From Campylobacterales bacterium (GTDB lineage Bacteria > Campylobacterota > Campylobacteria > Campylobacterales > QNZT01): a stretch of DNA of 42,656 nucleotides. The translations under genes were made by a program, and so were the position numbers. Of this stretch, positions 22,950 to 33,025 are shown piece after piece. Positions within the stretch are counted from its first letter, which is position 1. The number at the start of each line of letters is the position of its first letter. The notes below the pieces were generated by a model that saw nothing but the letters and a program-made list of their open reading frames with translations, did no database searches and was not told where the DNA came from. Where the stretch lies: positions 1 to 42,656 of the forward strand of contig JALUNR010000051.1 of the NCBI GenBank assembly GCA_027055005.1, given 5' to 3'.

Positions 22950-24335
22950 CTATTTTTTTAAAAGTTTAGCTAAATTTTCAGCAGCCCTTTTCCCATCTGC
23001 AGCAGCAGTTACAACCAAGTCACTTCCTCTTTGACAGTCCCCTCCACTAAAAACAAATGGAACTGAAGTTTGACCATTTGCATCGACTTCTATTTCGCCC
23101 CATTTGTTGGTAAGGATTCCATTTTCACTTAAAAACTCAGGGTTTACAGTGTCAAAACCAAGTGCAAAGATAACAACATCGGCATCTACTTTATATTCAC
23201 TTCCATCTATAATCTCAACCCTACTTCTTCCACTCTCATCTTTTTGAGAAAGAGTAGTTTTTACTACTTCTACTCCTACCACTTCATCATTTTCATTTAT
23301 AAGCACTTTTTTAGGAGATGCTTGAAATATAAACTCTGCACCCTCTTCTTTCGCATTTTTGAACTCTTTTTTACTTCCTGGCATATTCAGGGCATCTCTT
23401 CTATATAAACATTTTACAGACTTTGCCTTTTCTCTTAGAGATGTTCTTATACAATCCATAGCAGTATCTCCACCACCTATAACGACTACATCTTTTCCTT
23501 TTACATCATAATAAGAGTCATATTTTTCACCAAATAGTTTCTTTTGAATATTTCTCAAAAATTCTATTGCTAAAAAAGTTCCTTTTGCATCTTCATTTTC
23601 AAGTCTTGCTTTTTTACTTTTTTCAGCTCCTATACCAATAAAAACTGCATCAAAATTTTCTATCAAATCTTTTAACTCCACATCTTTTCCAACTTCTGTA
23701 TTTAAGTGAAGTTTCATACCAGCTTCTGTCAAAAAGTCAAATCTTCTAAAAACAATACTTTTTTCTAACTTGAAAGATGGAATACCATAAGTCAAAAGCC
23801 CACCTGGTTTTTCATTTTTTTCAAACATTTCTACTTGGATGCCACTTCTTAAAAGATAAGTTGCAGTTGCAAATCCAGCTGGTCCACTTCCTACAATCGC
23901 TACTTTTTTGCCACTAAACTCACTAGCAAATTCTGGTTTTAAACCTTTTTTAAATCCCTCTTCACTTAGATAAGTTTCAATAGAGCCTATTGTGATAGCA
24001 GAGTAACCATCTTGTTCAAGTGTACAATCCCCCTCGCAAAGTCTATCTTGAGGACAGATTCTGCCTGTTATCTCAGGAAAAGGGTTTGTTTCATTTGATA
24101 ATCTAAACCCAAGCTCTAACTCTTTAGAAGCAGTTGCTCTAAGCCAGTTTGGTATGTAGTTGTGAAGTGGGCATTTGTTGTGGCAGTATGGATCACCGCA
24201 CTGAACACATCTATTTGCTTGAGCTGCCGCTTCACTTCTTTTAAAAATATTATATATTTCATTAAAATCTTTTTTTCTCTCGTTCGACCCTCTTTTAAAA
24301 GGATCTATTCTTTCTAATTCTGTAAAATTTTGCAT
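22950..24335 (-). CDS. gltD: Glutamate synthase small subunit
   Basis: This 461-residue NADPH- and FAD-binding small subunit supplies electrons to GltB. The N-terminal cysteine clusters (CVQCGDPYCHNKCPLHNYIP; later CPQDRLCEGDC) bind 4Fe-4S centres. FAD and NADPH sites are VGSGPAGFATA and VIGGGDTAMDC, and GGDCQRGSDLVVTA closes the FAD domain. It lies 38 bases after gltB and forms the GOGAT operon with it, converting glutamine and 2-oxoglutarate to two glutamates. Confidence 0.95.
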   Translation of the reverse strand: MQNFTELERIDPFKRGSNERKKDFNEIYNIFKRSEAAAQANRCVQCGDPYCHNKCPLHNYIPNWLRATASKELELGFRLSNETNPFPEITGRICPQDRLCEGDCTLEQDGYSAITIGSIETYLSEEGFKKGLKPEFASEFSGKKVAIVGSGPAGFATATYLLRSGIQVEMFEKNEKPGGLLTYGIPSFKLEKSIVFRRFDFLTEAGMKLHLNTEVGKDVELKDLIENFDAVFIGIGAEKSKKARLENEDAKGTFLAIEFLRNIQKKLFGEKYDSYYDVKGKDVVVIGGGDTAMDCIRTSLREKAKSVKCLYRRDALNMPGSKKEFKNAKEEGAEFIFQASPKKVLINENDEVVGVEVVKTTLSQKDESGRSRVEIIDGSEYKVDADVVIFALGFDTVNPEFLSENGILTNKWGEIEVDANGQTSVPFVFSGGDCQRGSDLVVTAAADGKRAAENLAKLLKK

Positions 24336-24373
24336 TTTTGTTCCTTCATGATATAACTCTTATTCATATCTAA

Positions 24374-27300
24374 CTAATCTCCCTCCTGAGGGTTTAGTGG
24401 TACTCGTTTCATGTCTTTTGGTTTTATTATCCAAAAATTTCTTATATTATGTCTAAAGTTTTCAAGTATATTTGTAGCTTTTTTACTTCCAGTTTCTGCT
24501 ATATACTCTTTTAAAATCCTTTTGATAAAGTGTCTTTCTTCATCACTTTCATCCATATCTATTCTACTTGCTACTACTAACTCTTGGTTTAGATTATCTA
24601 TAAAGTTATGTTCTTCATCATAGATAAATGCAACTCCTCCAGTCATACCAGCACCAAAGTTTACACCAGTTTTTCCAAGATTTACTACTATCCCCCCAGT
24701 CATATATTCACAAGCATGATCTCCAGCCCCTTCTATAACTGCAATAGCTCCAGAGTTTCTAACACCAAATCTCTCTCCAACACTTCCAGCTACAAAAAGT
24801 TTTCCACCAGTTGCACCGTAAAGACAAGTATTTCCTCCACATGAAAAGTTATCTCCTTGAGTTTTAGGAGTAATGATTATCTTACCACCATTCATACCTT
24901 TTCCAATATAGTCATTTCCTGCACCATTTACATAGATACTAACTCCATTTATCAAAAATGCTCCCAAAGATTGTCCTGTAATACCCGTTAGTTTAAAAGT
25001 GATAGAGTCCTCTTTTAAACCTTGATTTCCATAGTATTTTGCTATCTCACCACTTATCAAGGTACCAAAACTTCTGTTTAGATTAGAGATTTTTTTCTTC
25101 AAAGTCATACTCTCACCAGGATTTTGGATAACTGGATATACCTCTTTTAGTATCTCTTTTTCGTAAGCATTATCATCAAAAGGTTTATTTTCTTCTACTT
25201 GACAAGTATCTACTCCATCAAGCCTTCTGAGTACTGAACTAAAATCAAATTTCTTAGCAAATTCATCATCTATAACTTTCAAAAGATCACTTCTACCTAC
25301 TATCTCTTCAAGGCTTGAATAACCAAGACTTGCTAGTATTTCTCTAACATCTTCAGCAAGTAGTGTAAAGAAATTTTTAACTCTGTTTACATTTCCGACA
25401 AAGTGTTCACGAAGTTGTGGATCTTGAGTTGCAACTCCTACTGTACACTTGTTCATATGACATATTCTAAGGATTCTACAACCTACCATACAAAGAGTAG
25501 CTGTACCAAAAGCATAACTTTCAGCACCTAGCATAGCAGCTTTTATAACATCAAGTCCAGTTTTAAGTCCACCATCTGTTTGAAGATGTACAAATCCTCT
25601 AAGTCCATTTACTTTTAAAGCATTGTGAGCTTCGCTAAGTCCTAACTCCCAAGGATTTCCTGCATTTTTGATACTTGTTAATGGTGCTGCACCTGTTCCA
25701 CCATCTCCACCTGAGATGATGATTTTATCAGCATAAGCTTTTGCAACACCAGCAGCAATAGTTCCTACCCCGCTAGTAGAAACCAGTTTTACTGTTATCT
25801 TTGCATCAGGATTTATCTGTTTCATATCAAAAATAAGTTGAGCCAAATCCTCAATAGAATAAATATCATGATGAGGAGGAGGAGATATAAGAGTAACTCC
25901 TGGAGTTGTATATCTTAAACTTGCTATAAGTGCAGTAACTTTGTGACCTGGAAGTTGCCCACCCTCTCCTGGCTTTGCACCTTGAGCAACTTTTATCTGT
26001 ATCTCCTCTGCACTCCTTAAATACTCTGGAGTAACACCAAATCTTCCTGATGCTATTTGCTTTATTTTAGAGTTTCTAATAGTTTTTAACCTTTCACTAG
26101 CTTCTCCACCCTCTCCCGAGTTACTTTGAGCTCCAAGTTCATTCATAGCTTGAGCTATCGCTTCATGAGCTTCTGGAGAGATTGAACCAAGACTCATAGC
26201 TGCACTTGCAAATCTTTTGAAAATATTCTCTTTAGGCTCTACTTCTTCTAAACTTATGGATTTTTTATCACTTTTAAATTCAAAAAAATCTCTTATCATC
26301 TTAAAGTTACGATTATTAACTACATCTTTATATTTTTCAAAATCCTCTTTTTTACCACTTACACTAGCTTGATGAAGAGTATTTACAACAAGAGGTGCAT
26401 AATCATGATGTTCTTTTCCAAAAACAAACTTATGAAGTCCACCAACTTCCAATGGAAATAGTTTTTTAACTCCCATAATAGAAATAGCATTTTGATAATA
26501 TCTCTCTATCCTTTCCTCTATATCATTATATCCAAGTCCAGGAATAAGAGCATGAGAATCATTAAAACAGTCATCAACTATTTCATTTGATAATCCTAAT
26601 ACATCAAAAAGTGATGAACTTCTATATGATGCTATAGTTGCTATACCCATCTTTGACATGATTTTTAAAAGTCCAGCTCCTAGTGCTTGGTGAGTACTTT
26701 TAAAAGCTTCTTTTTGCTCATATTGACTTAAATCTTGTTTTCTAACAATATCTAGTACAGTTGCATATAAAAGATATGGATATATAGCATTTACTCCATA
26801 TGCAATCATAACTGCCGCTGAATGAGAGTCAAACACTTCGCTGGTTTCTGCAATAGTAGAAGTTAGATGCCTTACTCCCTCTTGTTTTAAAATTTTATTT
26901 AATCTTCCAATAACCATTGCCATAGGGATAAATTTCATATTTTGATTATCACATCTATCTGAAAGAACTATTATTCTTATACCATCCTCTTTTACACTTC
27001 TTACTATTTTATTGACAAGAGAATCTAATGAAGCTTTTAAGTCAGATGTAAAAAGAGTCGAAAAAGTTTTGTTTTTGTAGTGTGAATTATACCTTGGGTT
27101 ACTCTCATTTCCAAATGACAATAAAACTTTCAACTTCTCCTCCATCAAGATTGGAGAGACAGCTTTTATCCTCATAGCATGATCTGGATCTTCATGAAGG
27201 ATATTTCTAAGTTCACCAAATCCAGTGTTTAAACTCATAACAACTTTTTCTCTTATAGGATCTATTGGTGGATTTGTAACTTGTGCAAACTTTTGTTTAA

Positions 27301-28798
27301 AGTAATCAGTAAAGTTTCTCTGTTGGGAGCTAAAAGCTGCCATAGGAGTATCATCTCCCATAGCTCCTGTATTTTCTTTACCATCTTTCATCATAGGCTC
27401 TATAACCATCTCGATAGTTTCTTGTGAAATATTTGAAAGCCTTTGTTTTACTGCTAATTCTTTTATCTCATACTTACTAGTATCTGAAAATGGAAGTTCT
27501 ACAAATTCTTGAAGATAAGTCATATTTTGATTAAGCCACTCAGAGTAAGGATTCGAGTTTTTAAGGTACTCATCTATTTGATCACTTTTTAAAACTTTTC
27601 CAAACTTTAGATCTACTCCTATCATTTCACCACTTTGAAGTCTTCCTTGCTCTACTACAAGATCATTTTCTACCTCTAAGACTCCATACTCACTTGTTAT
27701 GATGATACGATTGTCTTTTGTGATGATGTATTTTGCTGGTCTTAAACCATTTCTATCTAATACACAACCGATAAATCTTCCATCAGTCAAACTTACTGCT
27801 GCTGGTCCATCCCATGCTTCAAAACAAGTACTCATATACTCATAATATGCCCTTAGGTGAGAATCCATATGAGGTGCATTTTGCCACGGTGCAGGAATAA
27901 GAGCACGAGCTGCTTTGAAAAAATCCATACCATTTGATATCAAAAACTCAAAAACATTGTCTAAACTACCACTATCACTTAAATCATTTGAAGTTATAGG
28001 AAATAGTTTTTGAAGCTCTTTTTTAGAGTAAACTTCACTTGTAATATCTTCACATTTTATGTCTATGTTGTATCTGTTTGCACTAACTGAGTTTATCTCT
28101 CCGTTATGTGCTATATGTCTAAAAGGTTGAGCTAATTTCCATTTTGGCAGTGTATTTGTAGAAAATCTTTGGTGAAAAAGTGCAAAACCTACTTTAAAAT
28201 CCTCATCACTTAAATCAGTATAAAACTCTTTGATGTGAGTTGGCATAACTAAACCTTTATAAGATATAGTTGAAGAGCTAAATGAAGGGATATAAAAATC
28301 TTCATAATCTTTAAGTTCAACTTCGATAAGTCTTCTTGTTAGATATAAAAGTGCATCAAACTTTTTTGTAGCTACTATCGAACTTGGTGTAATAAAAACT
28401 TGAGTAATCTTTGGTAAAACTGATAGTGCTTGTTCTCCTAAAGCCTCTGTATTTATAGGTACTTCTCTGTAAAAAAGGACTTTTAAGTCATTTTCTTCAC
28501 ATTTTGCTGAAATAACTTCTTTTTGTTTATCATTTTGTAAAAAAAGCATACCTACTGCAAACTGTCTAGGAAGATTAACCCCATTTTCTTGAGCTTTCTT
28601 TTTCATAAACTCTTTTGGCATACCAAATAAAAGCCCACTACCATCACCACTTTTTCCATCAGCTGCAATAGCACCTCGATGCATCATCCTTTCAAGTGAA
28701 ATAATAGCATCTTCTACATTTTGATGTGTAGGAGTATTGTCAATACTAGCCAACAATCCAAATCCACAGTTATCTTTAAAGCTTTTTAAAATATCCAT
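24374..28798 (-). CDS. gltB: Glutamate synthase large subunit
   Basis: This 1474-residue large subunit is of normal length. After a ten-residue propeptide the N-terminal nucleophile Cys is C11 (CGFGL), followed by a glutamine amidotransferase domain (to about 400), a central domain, the FMN/3Fe-4S synthase domain (about 780-1190, with SGEGGE, GAKPGEGGQLPG, GGDGGTGAAP and CRILRICHMNKCTVGVATQD) and the C-terminal beta-helix of GXGXG repeats. AAAGG precedes the start. The 115-base gap to the divergent recO holds its promoter. Confidence 0.96.
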   Translation of the reverse strand: MDILKSFKDNCGFGLLASIDNTPTHQNVEDAIISLERMMHRGAIAADGKSGDGSGLLFGMPKEFMKKKAQENGVNLPRQFAVGMLFLQNDKQKEVISAKCEENDLKVLFYREVPINTEALGEQALSVLPKITQVFITPSSIVATKKFDALLYLTRRLIEVELKDYEDFYIPSFSSSTISYKGLVMPTHIKEFYTDLSDEDFKVGFALFHQRFSTNTLPKWKLAQPFRHIAHNGEINSVSANRYNIDIKCEDITSEVYSKKELQKLFPITSNDLSDSGSLDNVFEFLISNGMDFFKAARALIPAPWQNAPHMDSHLRAYYEYMSTCFEAWDGPAAVSLTDGRFIGCVLDRNGLRPAKYIITKDNRIIITSEYGVLEVENDLVVEQGRLQSGEMIGVDLKFGKVLKSDQIDEYLKNSNPYSEWLNQNMTYLQEFVELPFSDTSKYEIKELAVKQRLSNISQETIEMVIEPMMKDGKENTGAMGDDTPMAAFSSQQRNFTDYFKQKFAQVTNPPIDPIREKVVMSLNTGFGELRNILHEDPDHAMRIKAVSPILMEEKLKVLLSFGNESNPRYNSHYKNKTFSTLFTSDLKASLDSLVNKIVRSVKEDGIRIIVLSDRCDNQNMKFIPMAMVIGRLNKILKQEGVRHLTSTIAETSEVFDSHSAAVMIAYGVNAIYPYLLYATVLDIVRKQDLSQYEQKEAFKSTHQALGAGLLKIMSKMGIATIASYRSSSLFDVLGLSNEIVDDCFNDSHALIPGLGYNDIEERIERYYQNAISIMGVKKLFPLEVGGLHKFVFGKEHHDYAPLVVNTLHQASVSGKKEDFEKYKDVVNNRNFKMIRDFFEFKSDKKSISLEEVEPKENIFKRFASAAMSLGSISPEAHEAIAQAMNELGAQSNSGEGGEASERLKTIRNSKIKQIASGRFGVTPEYLRSAEEIQIKVAQGAKPGEGGQLPGHKVTALIASLRYTTPGVTLISPPPHHDIYSIEDLAQLIFDMKQINPDAKITVKLVSTSGVGTIAAGVAKAYADKIIISGGDGGTGAAPLTSIKNAGNPWELGLSEAHNALKVNGLRGFVHLQTDGGLKTGLDVIKAAMLGAESYAFGTATLCMVGCRILRICHMNKCTVGVATQDPQLREHFVGNVNRVKNFFTLLAEDVREILASLGYSSLEEIVGRSDLLKVIDDEFAKKFDFSSVLRRLDGVDTCQVEENKPFDDNAYEKEILKEVYPVIQNPGESMTLKKKISNLNRSFGTLISGEIAKYYGNQGLKEDSITFKLTGITGQSLGAFLINGVSIYVNGAGNDYIGKGMNGGKIIITPKTQGDNFSCGGNTCLYGATGGKLFVAGSVGERFGVRNSGAIAVIEGAGDHACEYMTGGIVVNLGKTGVNFGAGMTGGVAFIYDEEHNFIDNLNQELVVASRIDMDESDEERHFIKRILKEYIAETGSKKATNILENFRHNIRNFWIIKPKDMKRVPLNPQEGD

Positions 28799-28898
28799 TT
28801 ACTGCCTTTGTCCTAAATTTATAAATTACTTTATAAACTTCAGGTTTTTTTAAAAGTCGCTTATTCTACCTAATTTTTGCTAATTTTTTGATTAAATC

Positions 28899-28907
28899 TG
28901 TTACAAT
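28899..28907 (+). promoter_or_regulatory. Extended -10 giving a leaderless recO mRNA
   Basis: TG-T-TACAAT is an extended -10 element whose last base is seven bases before the A of the recO ATG (28914). The expected transcription start therefore falls on the start codon. No Shine-Dalgarno is present between them. Confidence 0.5.
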
Positions 28908-28913
28908 TACCCT

Positions 28914-29531
28914 ATGCAAGGGATAATACTAAATATAGTAAAAGTAAAAGATGAGGATCTAATAGTTACAGTCCTGACAAAGAAAAGATTAAAAACTCTT
29001 TATAGGTTCTATGGCTCTCGTCACTCATCTATAAATTTAGGATATATGATAGACTTTGTACCTATTTACTCTGCTAAATCTTCCATAGCTATGCTAAGAG
29101 AAGTAGTGCAACTAGGTTTTTCTTGGCAACTAATATACAACAAATTTTACGATTGGCAAGAGTTTATTAAACTACTATACAAACACTTAAAAGATGTAAA
29201 TGAAATAGACAGTTTTTATTTTGAACTTTTAAAGGAAGCCAACAAAAAACTAAAAGTTCAAAATTCCAAAAGAGTTTTAATAGAAAGTTTTTTAAAACTC
29301 TTAGAATATGAAGGAAGACTTCATATTGACTTCAAATGCTTTATATGTGGAAAAAATTGTAAACAAAATTCAATAATAAAAAGAAGCTACCTTTTATCAT
29401 GTAGAAATTGTTTAAAAGGCTTTTGCATGGAAAACAAAAAAATAAAAGAGCTATTTAAAAGTAAATCAACTCTTTTTTTAAATGATAATGAAGTAAATAT
29501 GCTTTGGGAAGTTTTACTAGAGGGATTATAA
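28914..29531 (+). CDS. recO: DNA repair protein RecO
   Basis: This 205-residue recombination mediator helps load RecA on SSB-coated single-stranded DNA with RecR. It has an N-terminal OB-fold (about 1-75, opening MQGIILNIVKVKDEDLIV) and a helical part. A zinc site CFICGKNC (about 142-149) is paired with a second CRNC near 163-166. It is short compared with E. coli RecO (242), as is usual in Campylobacterota. The ATG lacks a ribosome-binding site, but the N-terminus matches other Campylobacterota RecO proteins as I recall them, so the start is probably right. Confidence 0.85.
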   Translation: MQGIILNIVKVKDEDLIVTVLTKKRLKTLYRFYGSRHSSINLGYMIDFVPIYSAKSSIAMLREVVQLGFSWQLIYNKFYDWQEFIKLLYKHLKDVNEIDSFYFELLKEANKKLKVQNSKRVLIESFLKLLEYEGRLHIDFKCFICGKNCKQNSIIKRSYLLSCRNCLKGFCMENKKIKELFKSKSTLFLNDNEVNMLWEVLLEGL

Positions 29532-29611
29532 ATCCAAAAGACTAAAAACTGTAAAATAAACTACATAATTTCATTATTATTTAATAATCTAAATCTTTTC
29601 TTTTTTGAGTT

Positions 29612-30607
29612 TTATTCCTCTAAAGCGAACCTAACTAAAGCACTTCCCCATGTAAGTCCACCGCCAAAAGTATCTAGTAACATCAAATTTCCGCTTTTTA
29701 ATTTTCCTTCTTCATACCACTCATTTATCGCCATAGGGATTGAAGCAGCTGAGGTATTTCCATACTTGTCTACTGTTATGGCTATTTTTTCTTTTGGTAT
29801 TTTGAGTTTCCTCCCTACTGCATCTATGATTCTAAAGTTTGCTTGATGAGGGATGAAGTAATCCAAATCTTCACTTGTGATGTTGTTTTCTTCTAGTATT
29901 TCTTTTACATCATTTGTCAGAGTATTTACTGCTAATTTGAAAGTTTCATTTCCTTTCATTTGGAGATATTGAAGTTTTTCATTTAGTACATTTTGACTAC
30001 AAGGATTTTTACTTCCTCCTCCAGGAGTTACTAAAAAGTCCTGGAACTGCCCATCTGCTGAAGTTTTTACATCTATTATGGCTTTTGATTTATCTTCAGT
30101 TGCACCAATAATAGCAGCTCCTGCTCCATCACCAAATAAAATACAAGTAGTTCTATCTGTATAATCAACTATCGAGCTAAGTTTCTCAGCTCCTATGATA
30201 AGTACATTTTTCTTCATACCAGACTCTACAAAAGATTTTGCAATATTGAGTGCATAAATAAATCCACTACAAGCTGCACTTATATCAAATGCCATAATAT
30301 TTTTGATACCTAGTTTATCTGCCACTACACAAGCCGTTGAAGGCATACAAAAAAAATCAGGTGTAATAGTAGCTAAGATTATTGCATCGACTTCACTTTT
30401 ATCGATATTTGCTCTTTTTATTGCCAATTTCGCTGCCTCAAAAGCTAAATCACTTGTTGACTGTTCAGTTTCTGCTATATATCTGTTTTTAATACCTGTC
30501 CTTTGAGTTATCCACTCATCAGTAGTATCTACCATTTTTTCTAAATCTTTATTTGTTAAAGACTTTGGAGGAGTATAAGATCCGATTGATTTAAATGATG
30601 CATACAT
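29612..30607 (-). CDS. fabH: 3-oxoacyl-ACP synthase III
   Basis: This 331-residue KAS III condenses acetyl-CoA with malonyl-ACP to start fatty acid chains. The catalytic triad is C113 (SAACSGF), H254 (IPHQAN) and N284 (YGNTSAAS), and GGGLTWG lies near the C-terminus. It follows plsX by 31 bases in the usual rpmF-plsX-fabH order. The 80-base gap to the convergent recO has only AT-rich sequence with a weak ATTATTA/TAATAAT repeat. Confidence 0.96.
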   Translation of the reverse strand: MYASFKSIGSYTPPKSLTNKDLEKMVDTTDEWITQRTGIKNRYIAETEQSTSDLAFEAAKLAIKRANIDKSEVDAIILATITPDFFCMPSTACVVADKLGIKNIMAFDISAACSGFIYALNIAKSFVESGMKKNVLIIGAEKLSSIVDYTDRTTCILFGDGAGAAIIGATEDKSKAIIDVKTSADGQFQDFLVTPGGGSKNPCSQNVLNEKLQYLQMKGNETFKLAVNTLTNDVKEILEENNITSEDLDYFIPHQANFRIIDAVGRKLKIPKEKIAITVDKYGNTSAASIPMAINEWYEEGKLKSGNLMLLDTFGGGLTWGSALVRFALEE

Positions 30608-30638
30608 ATTTTTTTTACACTCCTCTTTTGTAATATTT

Positions 30639-31637
30639 TTATGATTTGTATTTTAATAAATTTTGTTCTATATCTCTACTAATATCTGTCTTAACATAAG
30701 CTAATGCTTGATATATGGCATTTTTTATAGCTATTTTATTGCTCTTTCCATGACAGATTATAGTACATTTTTTCACTCCTAAAAGTGGAGCTCCACCATA
30801 CTCAGCATAATCAACTTGCTTCTTGAGTACTTTAAAAACTCTTCTCATCAAAAGTGCACCTGTTAGTGCCGTTGGAGATTTTTTTATATTTTGTTTAATT
30901 ATTTTTGAAATCGAACTTGCGACTCCCTCACTTGTTTTAAGAAGGATATTTCCAACAAAACCATCACAAGTAATAACATCAACTTCACCTTTAAAAATAT
31001 CACTTCCTTCTACATTTCCGATAAAGTTTGGATAAGATTGAAGTAATTTAAAAGCTTCTTTTGTAACTTCATTTCCTTTAGAATCTTCTTCACCATTTGA
31101 CAATAAACCAACTCTAGGATTTTCAACTTTTAGCACATCTTTTACATAAGCTCCACCCATTATGGCAAACTCCACTAAATGTTCAGCTTTACAATCAACA
31201 TTTGCTCCCACATCTAAAACTAAACTTCTTCCACCTGTTGTTGATGTTGGCATTAAAGTGGCAATAGCTGGACGAGAAACACCTTTTATTCGACCTATCC
31301 TTAAAGTTGAAAGGCTCATAGTAGCTCCACTATGTCCTGCACTCACAACTCCATCTGCATTACCAGATTTTACTAATTCTATGGCTTTATATATAGATGA
31401 TTCTTTTCTTTTAAGTACATCGGTAGATGATTCATTCATTTCAAATACATCATCACACTCTACAATTTCAATTCTATTTTTAAATTTTTTAGGAATAAAA
31501 GGTTCTATTTCATTTCTTTTACCAACAAAAATAACACCAAATTTTTCTCTTGTTTTCTTTAAGGCAAGAATAGTTCCTTCAACAATAGGTGAAGCACCGA
31601 AATCTCCACCCATTGCATCTATTGCAATTTTATACAT
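30639..31637 (-). CDS. plsX: Phosphate acyltransferase PlsX
   Basis: This 332-residue enzyme turns acyl-ACP into acyl-phosphate, the first step of phospholipid synthesis in the PlsX/PlsY pathway. It opens with [19 protein letters not shown], and has [30 protein letters not shown] and [11 protein letters not shown], all family signatures. It starts two bases after rpmF, so ribosomal protein L32 and lipid synthesis genes are co-transcribed, an arrangement seen in many bacteria. Confidence 0.96.
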   Translation of the reverse strand: MYKIAIDAMGGDFGASPIVEGTILALKKTREKFGVIFVGKRNEIEPFIPKKFKNRIEIVECDDVFEMNESSTDVLKRKESSIYKAIELVKSGNADGVVSAGHSGATMSLSTLRIGRIKGVSRPAIATLMPTSTTGGRSLVLDVGANVDCKAEHLVEFAIMGGAYVKDVLKVENPRVGLLSNGEEDSKGNEVTKEAFKLLQSYPNFIGNVEGSDIFKGEVDVITCDGFVGNILLKTSEGVASSISKIIKQNIKKSPTALTGALLMRRVFKVLKKQVDYAEYGGAPLLGVKKCTIICHGKSNKIAIKNAIYQALAYVKTDISRDIEQNLLKYKS

Positions 31638-31639
31638 TT

Positions 31640-31798
31640 TTAACTGTTTGCTTTATATTCACCAGTAGTTTTGTTTATATGGTGAGGCATTCTGTAAGTT
31701 CCATCAGCATCTTTCACAGGATTTGCTAATTTTAGTTTATAGTGAGTTCTTCTTTTTGCTGCTCTAGTCTTACTCACTCTTCGCTTTGGTACTGCCAT
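31640..31798 (-). CDS. rpmF: 50S ribosomal protein L32
   Basis: This is a 52-residue ribosomal protein. It starts [12 protein letters not shown], the standard L32 opening, and continues with [10 protein letters not shown] and a C-terminal [14 protein letters not shown]. There is no Cys pair, so it is the zinc-free form. AAGGAG precedes the ATG. It lies between yceD (three bases away) and plsX (two bases). Confidence 0.95.
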   Translation of the reverse strand: MAVPKRRVSKTRAAKRRTHYKLKLANPVKDADGTYRMPHHINKTTGEYKANS

Positions 31799-31801
31799 TT
31801 T

Positions 31802-32158
31802 CTACTCCTTAAAATTATTTTTACATTTATTACAATAGTGGTAATCACTTTTTATAGACTCTATCTCACTTTGAGCAATTTCATCAAAATCGATAAAACC
31901 ATCAAAACTTTCAATAATATCCATATCATTACCACTATAAACTCCATCATTGATCAACAACTTTGAAGTTTCATCTATTTTTAATTTAAAATCTTCCAAA
32001 CAACCATCACAAGTATGTTTTAGCTCTCCAAAAATATTTAAATCAATTTCTACCATTTTAGGAGAAAGTTTTTTAAAAACACCACTATAATTAACACCAT
32101 CTTTATCTAAAGAAAAAGGTGTATTTGTAGTTGGTATTTTTCTAAACTCTACTCTCAT
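31802..32158 (-). CDS. yceD: YceD/DUF177 family protein
   Basis: This 118-residue protein is of the family usually encoded directly before rpmF. Two Cys pairs are present: CDGC (about 66-69) and CNKC near the C-terminus (about 110-113), possibly a metal site. Members are linked to 23S rRNA or large-subunit maturation in plants and E. coli; the role here is inferred from that. It lies ten bases after ndk. Confidence 0.85.
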   Translation of the reverse strand: MRVEFRKIPTTNTPFSLDKDGVNYSGVFKKLSPKMVEIDLNIFGELKHTCDGCLEDFKLKIDETSKLLINDGVYSGNDMDIIESFDGFIDFDEIAQSEIESIKSDYHYCNKCKNNFKE

Positions 32159-32168
32159 AAAATTTCTC

Positions 32169-32582
32169 TTATAATATCTCTTCTTTGCTAAAAAAGAACT
32201 TTATCTCTCTATCAGCATTTTCAAGACTATCACTTCCGTGAACTGCATTTGCATCTATACTTTCAGCAAAATCAGCTCTAATAGTTCCTTTTTCAGCCTC
32301 TTTTGGATCAGTTGCACCCATAAGTTCTCTGTTTTTAAGTACTGCACCTTCACCTTCTAATGCCATAACAACAACTGGTCCACTTGTCATAAACTCTACA
32401 AGTTCACCAAAGAAAGGTCTTTCTTTATGCACTTCATAAAATTCACCAGCTGTTTTTTCATCTAGTTTGATTTTTTTCATAGCTGCAATTCTAAGCCCAT
32501 TTGATTCAAATCTATCTATAATCTTACCAATAACACCTTTTTTAACAGCATCTGGTTTTATGATTGATAGTGTTTTTTCCAT
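32169..32582 (-). CDS. ndk: Nucleoside diphosphate kinase
   Basis: This 137-residue kinase balances nucleoside triphosphates by a phospho-histidine mechanism. The active His is H115 in NAVHGSDS; other signatures are [17 protein letters not shown] and the MGATDP loop. GGAGAAAAT precedes the ATG. It heads the ndk-yceD-rpmF-plsX-fabH series. Confidence 0.97.
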   Translation of the reverse strand: MEKTLSIIKPDAVKKGVIGKIIDRFESNGLRIAAMKKIKLDEKTAGEFYEVHKERPFFGELVEFMTSGPVVVMALEGEGAVLKNRELMGATDPKEAEKGTIRADFAESIDANAVHGSDSLENADREIKFFFSKEEIL

Positions 32583-32669
32583 AATTTTCTCCGTCTATAA
32601 TTTTAGGCTCGGAGTATATCAAAAGAAATATAAAATAGGAATTAAACTTTTAGAATTTTTTAGAAGTTA

Positions 32670-32692
32670 GGCTAACCCATATAGGGCTAACC
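32670..32692 (-). terminator. Hairpin after the ferredoxin gene
   Basis: On the minus-strand RNA, GGUUAGCCC and GGGUUAGCC pair fully with two G-U wobbles around a UAUAU loop, 17 bases beyond the ferredoxin stop. Only weak U content follows. The same stretch is a direct repeat of GGCTAACC on the plus strand. Confidence 0.5.
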
Positions 32693-32708
32693 TTGATTTT
32701 AGAAAAGC

Positions 32709-32984
32709 TTAGTCTTCTACAACTGGTTCTCCAGCCTCTCCTCTGCTATCACTTAGAGTTTGACCATCTTTTGGTTCACCCCAAACAATACACCCTTCTG
32801 TAGGACATGCTTCAGCACAAGCTGGTTCGTCATGATGACCTACACACTCAACACATTTATCTTCATAAACATAGTAAGTTTCTTCACCTGTTGGATTATC
32901 CTCGTCATCAACGATAGCCTCAACTGGACACTCGTCTATACAAGCACCACAGTTTATACATATATCAGTAATTACAACTGCCAT
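32709..32984 (-). CDS. fdxA: 2[4Fe-4S] ferredoxin
   Basis: This 91-residue ferredoxin has two cluster motifs: C9, C12, C15 and C19, then C44, C47, C56 and C60. The second has the eight-residue insertion between its second and third Cys typical of the Alvin/Campylobacterota type. The tail is acidic. It is a plausible electron acceptor of the pyruvate oxidoreductase. In C. jejuni fdxA is next to ahpC and iron-induced, but here metK lies between. Confidence 0.9.
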   Translation of the reverse strand: MAVVITDICINCGACIDECPVEAIVDDEDNPTGEETYYVYEDKCVECVGHHDEPACAEACPTEGCIVWGEPKDGQTLSDSRGEAGEPVVED

Positions 32985-33025
32985 ATTTTCTCCTTCTTTT
33001 AAAATGGAATTAAAATTATATCATC

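Noticed and set aside
24374-28798. Plus-strand open frames opposite gltB and other long genes
   Set aside because: They are antisense shadows of well-conserved proteins, have no ribosome-binding sites and show low-complexity Ser/Phe/Ile-rich translations.
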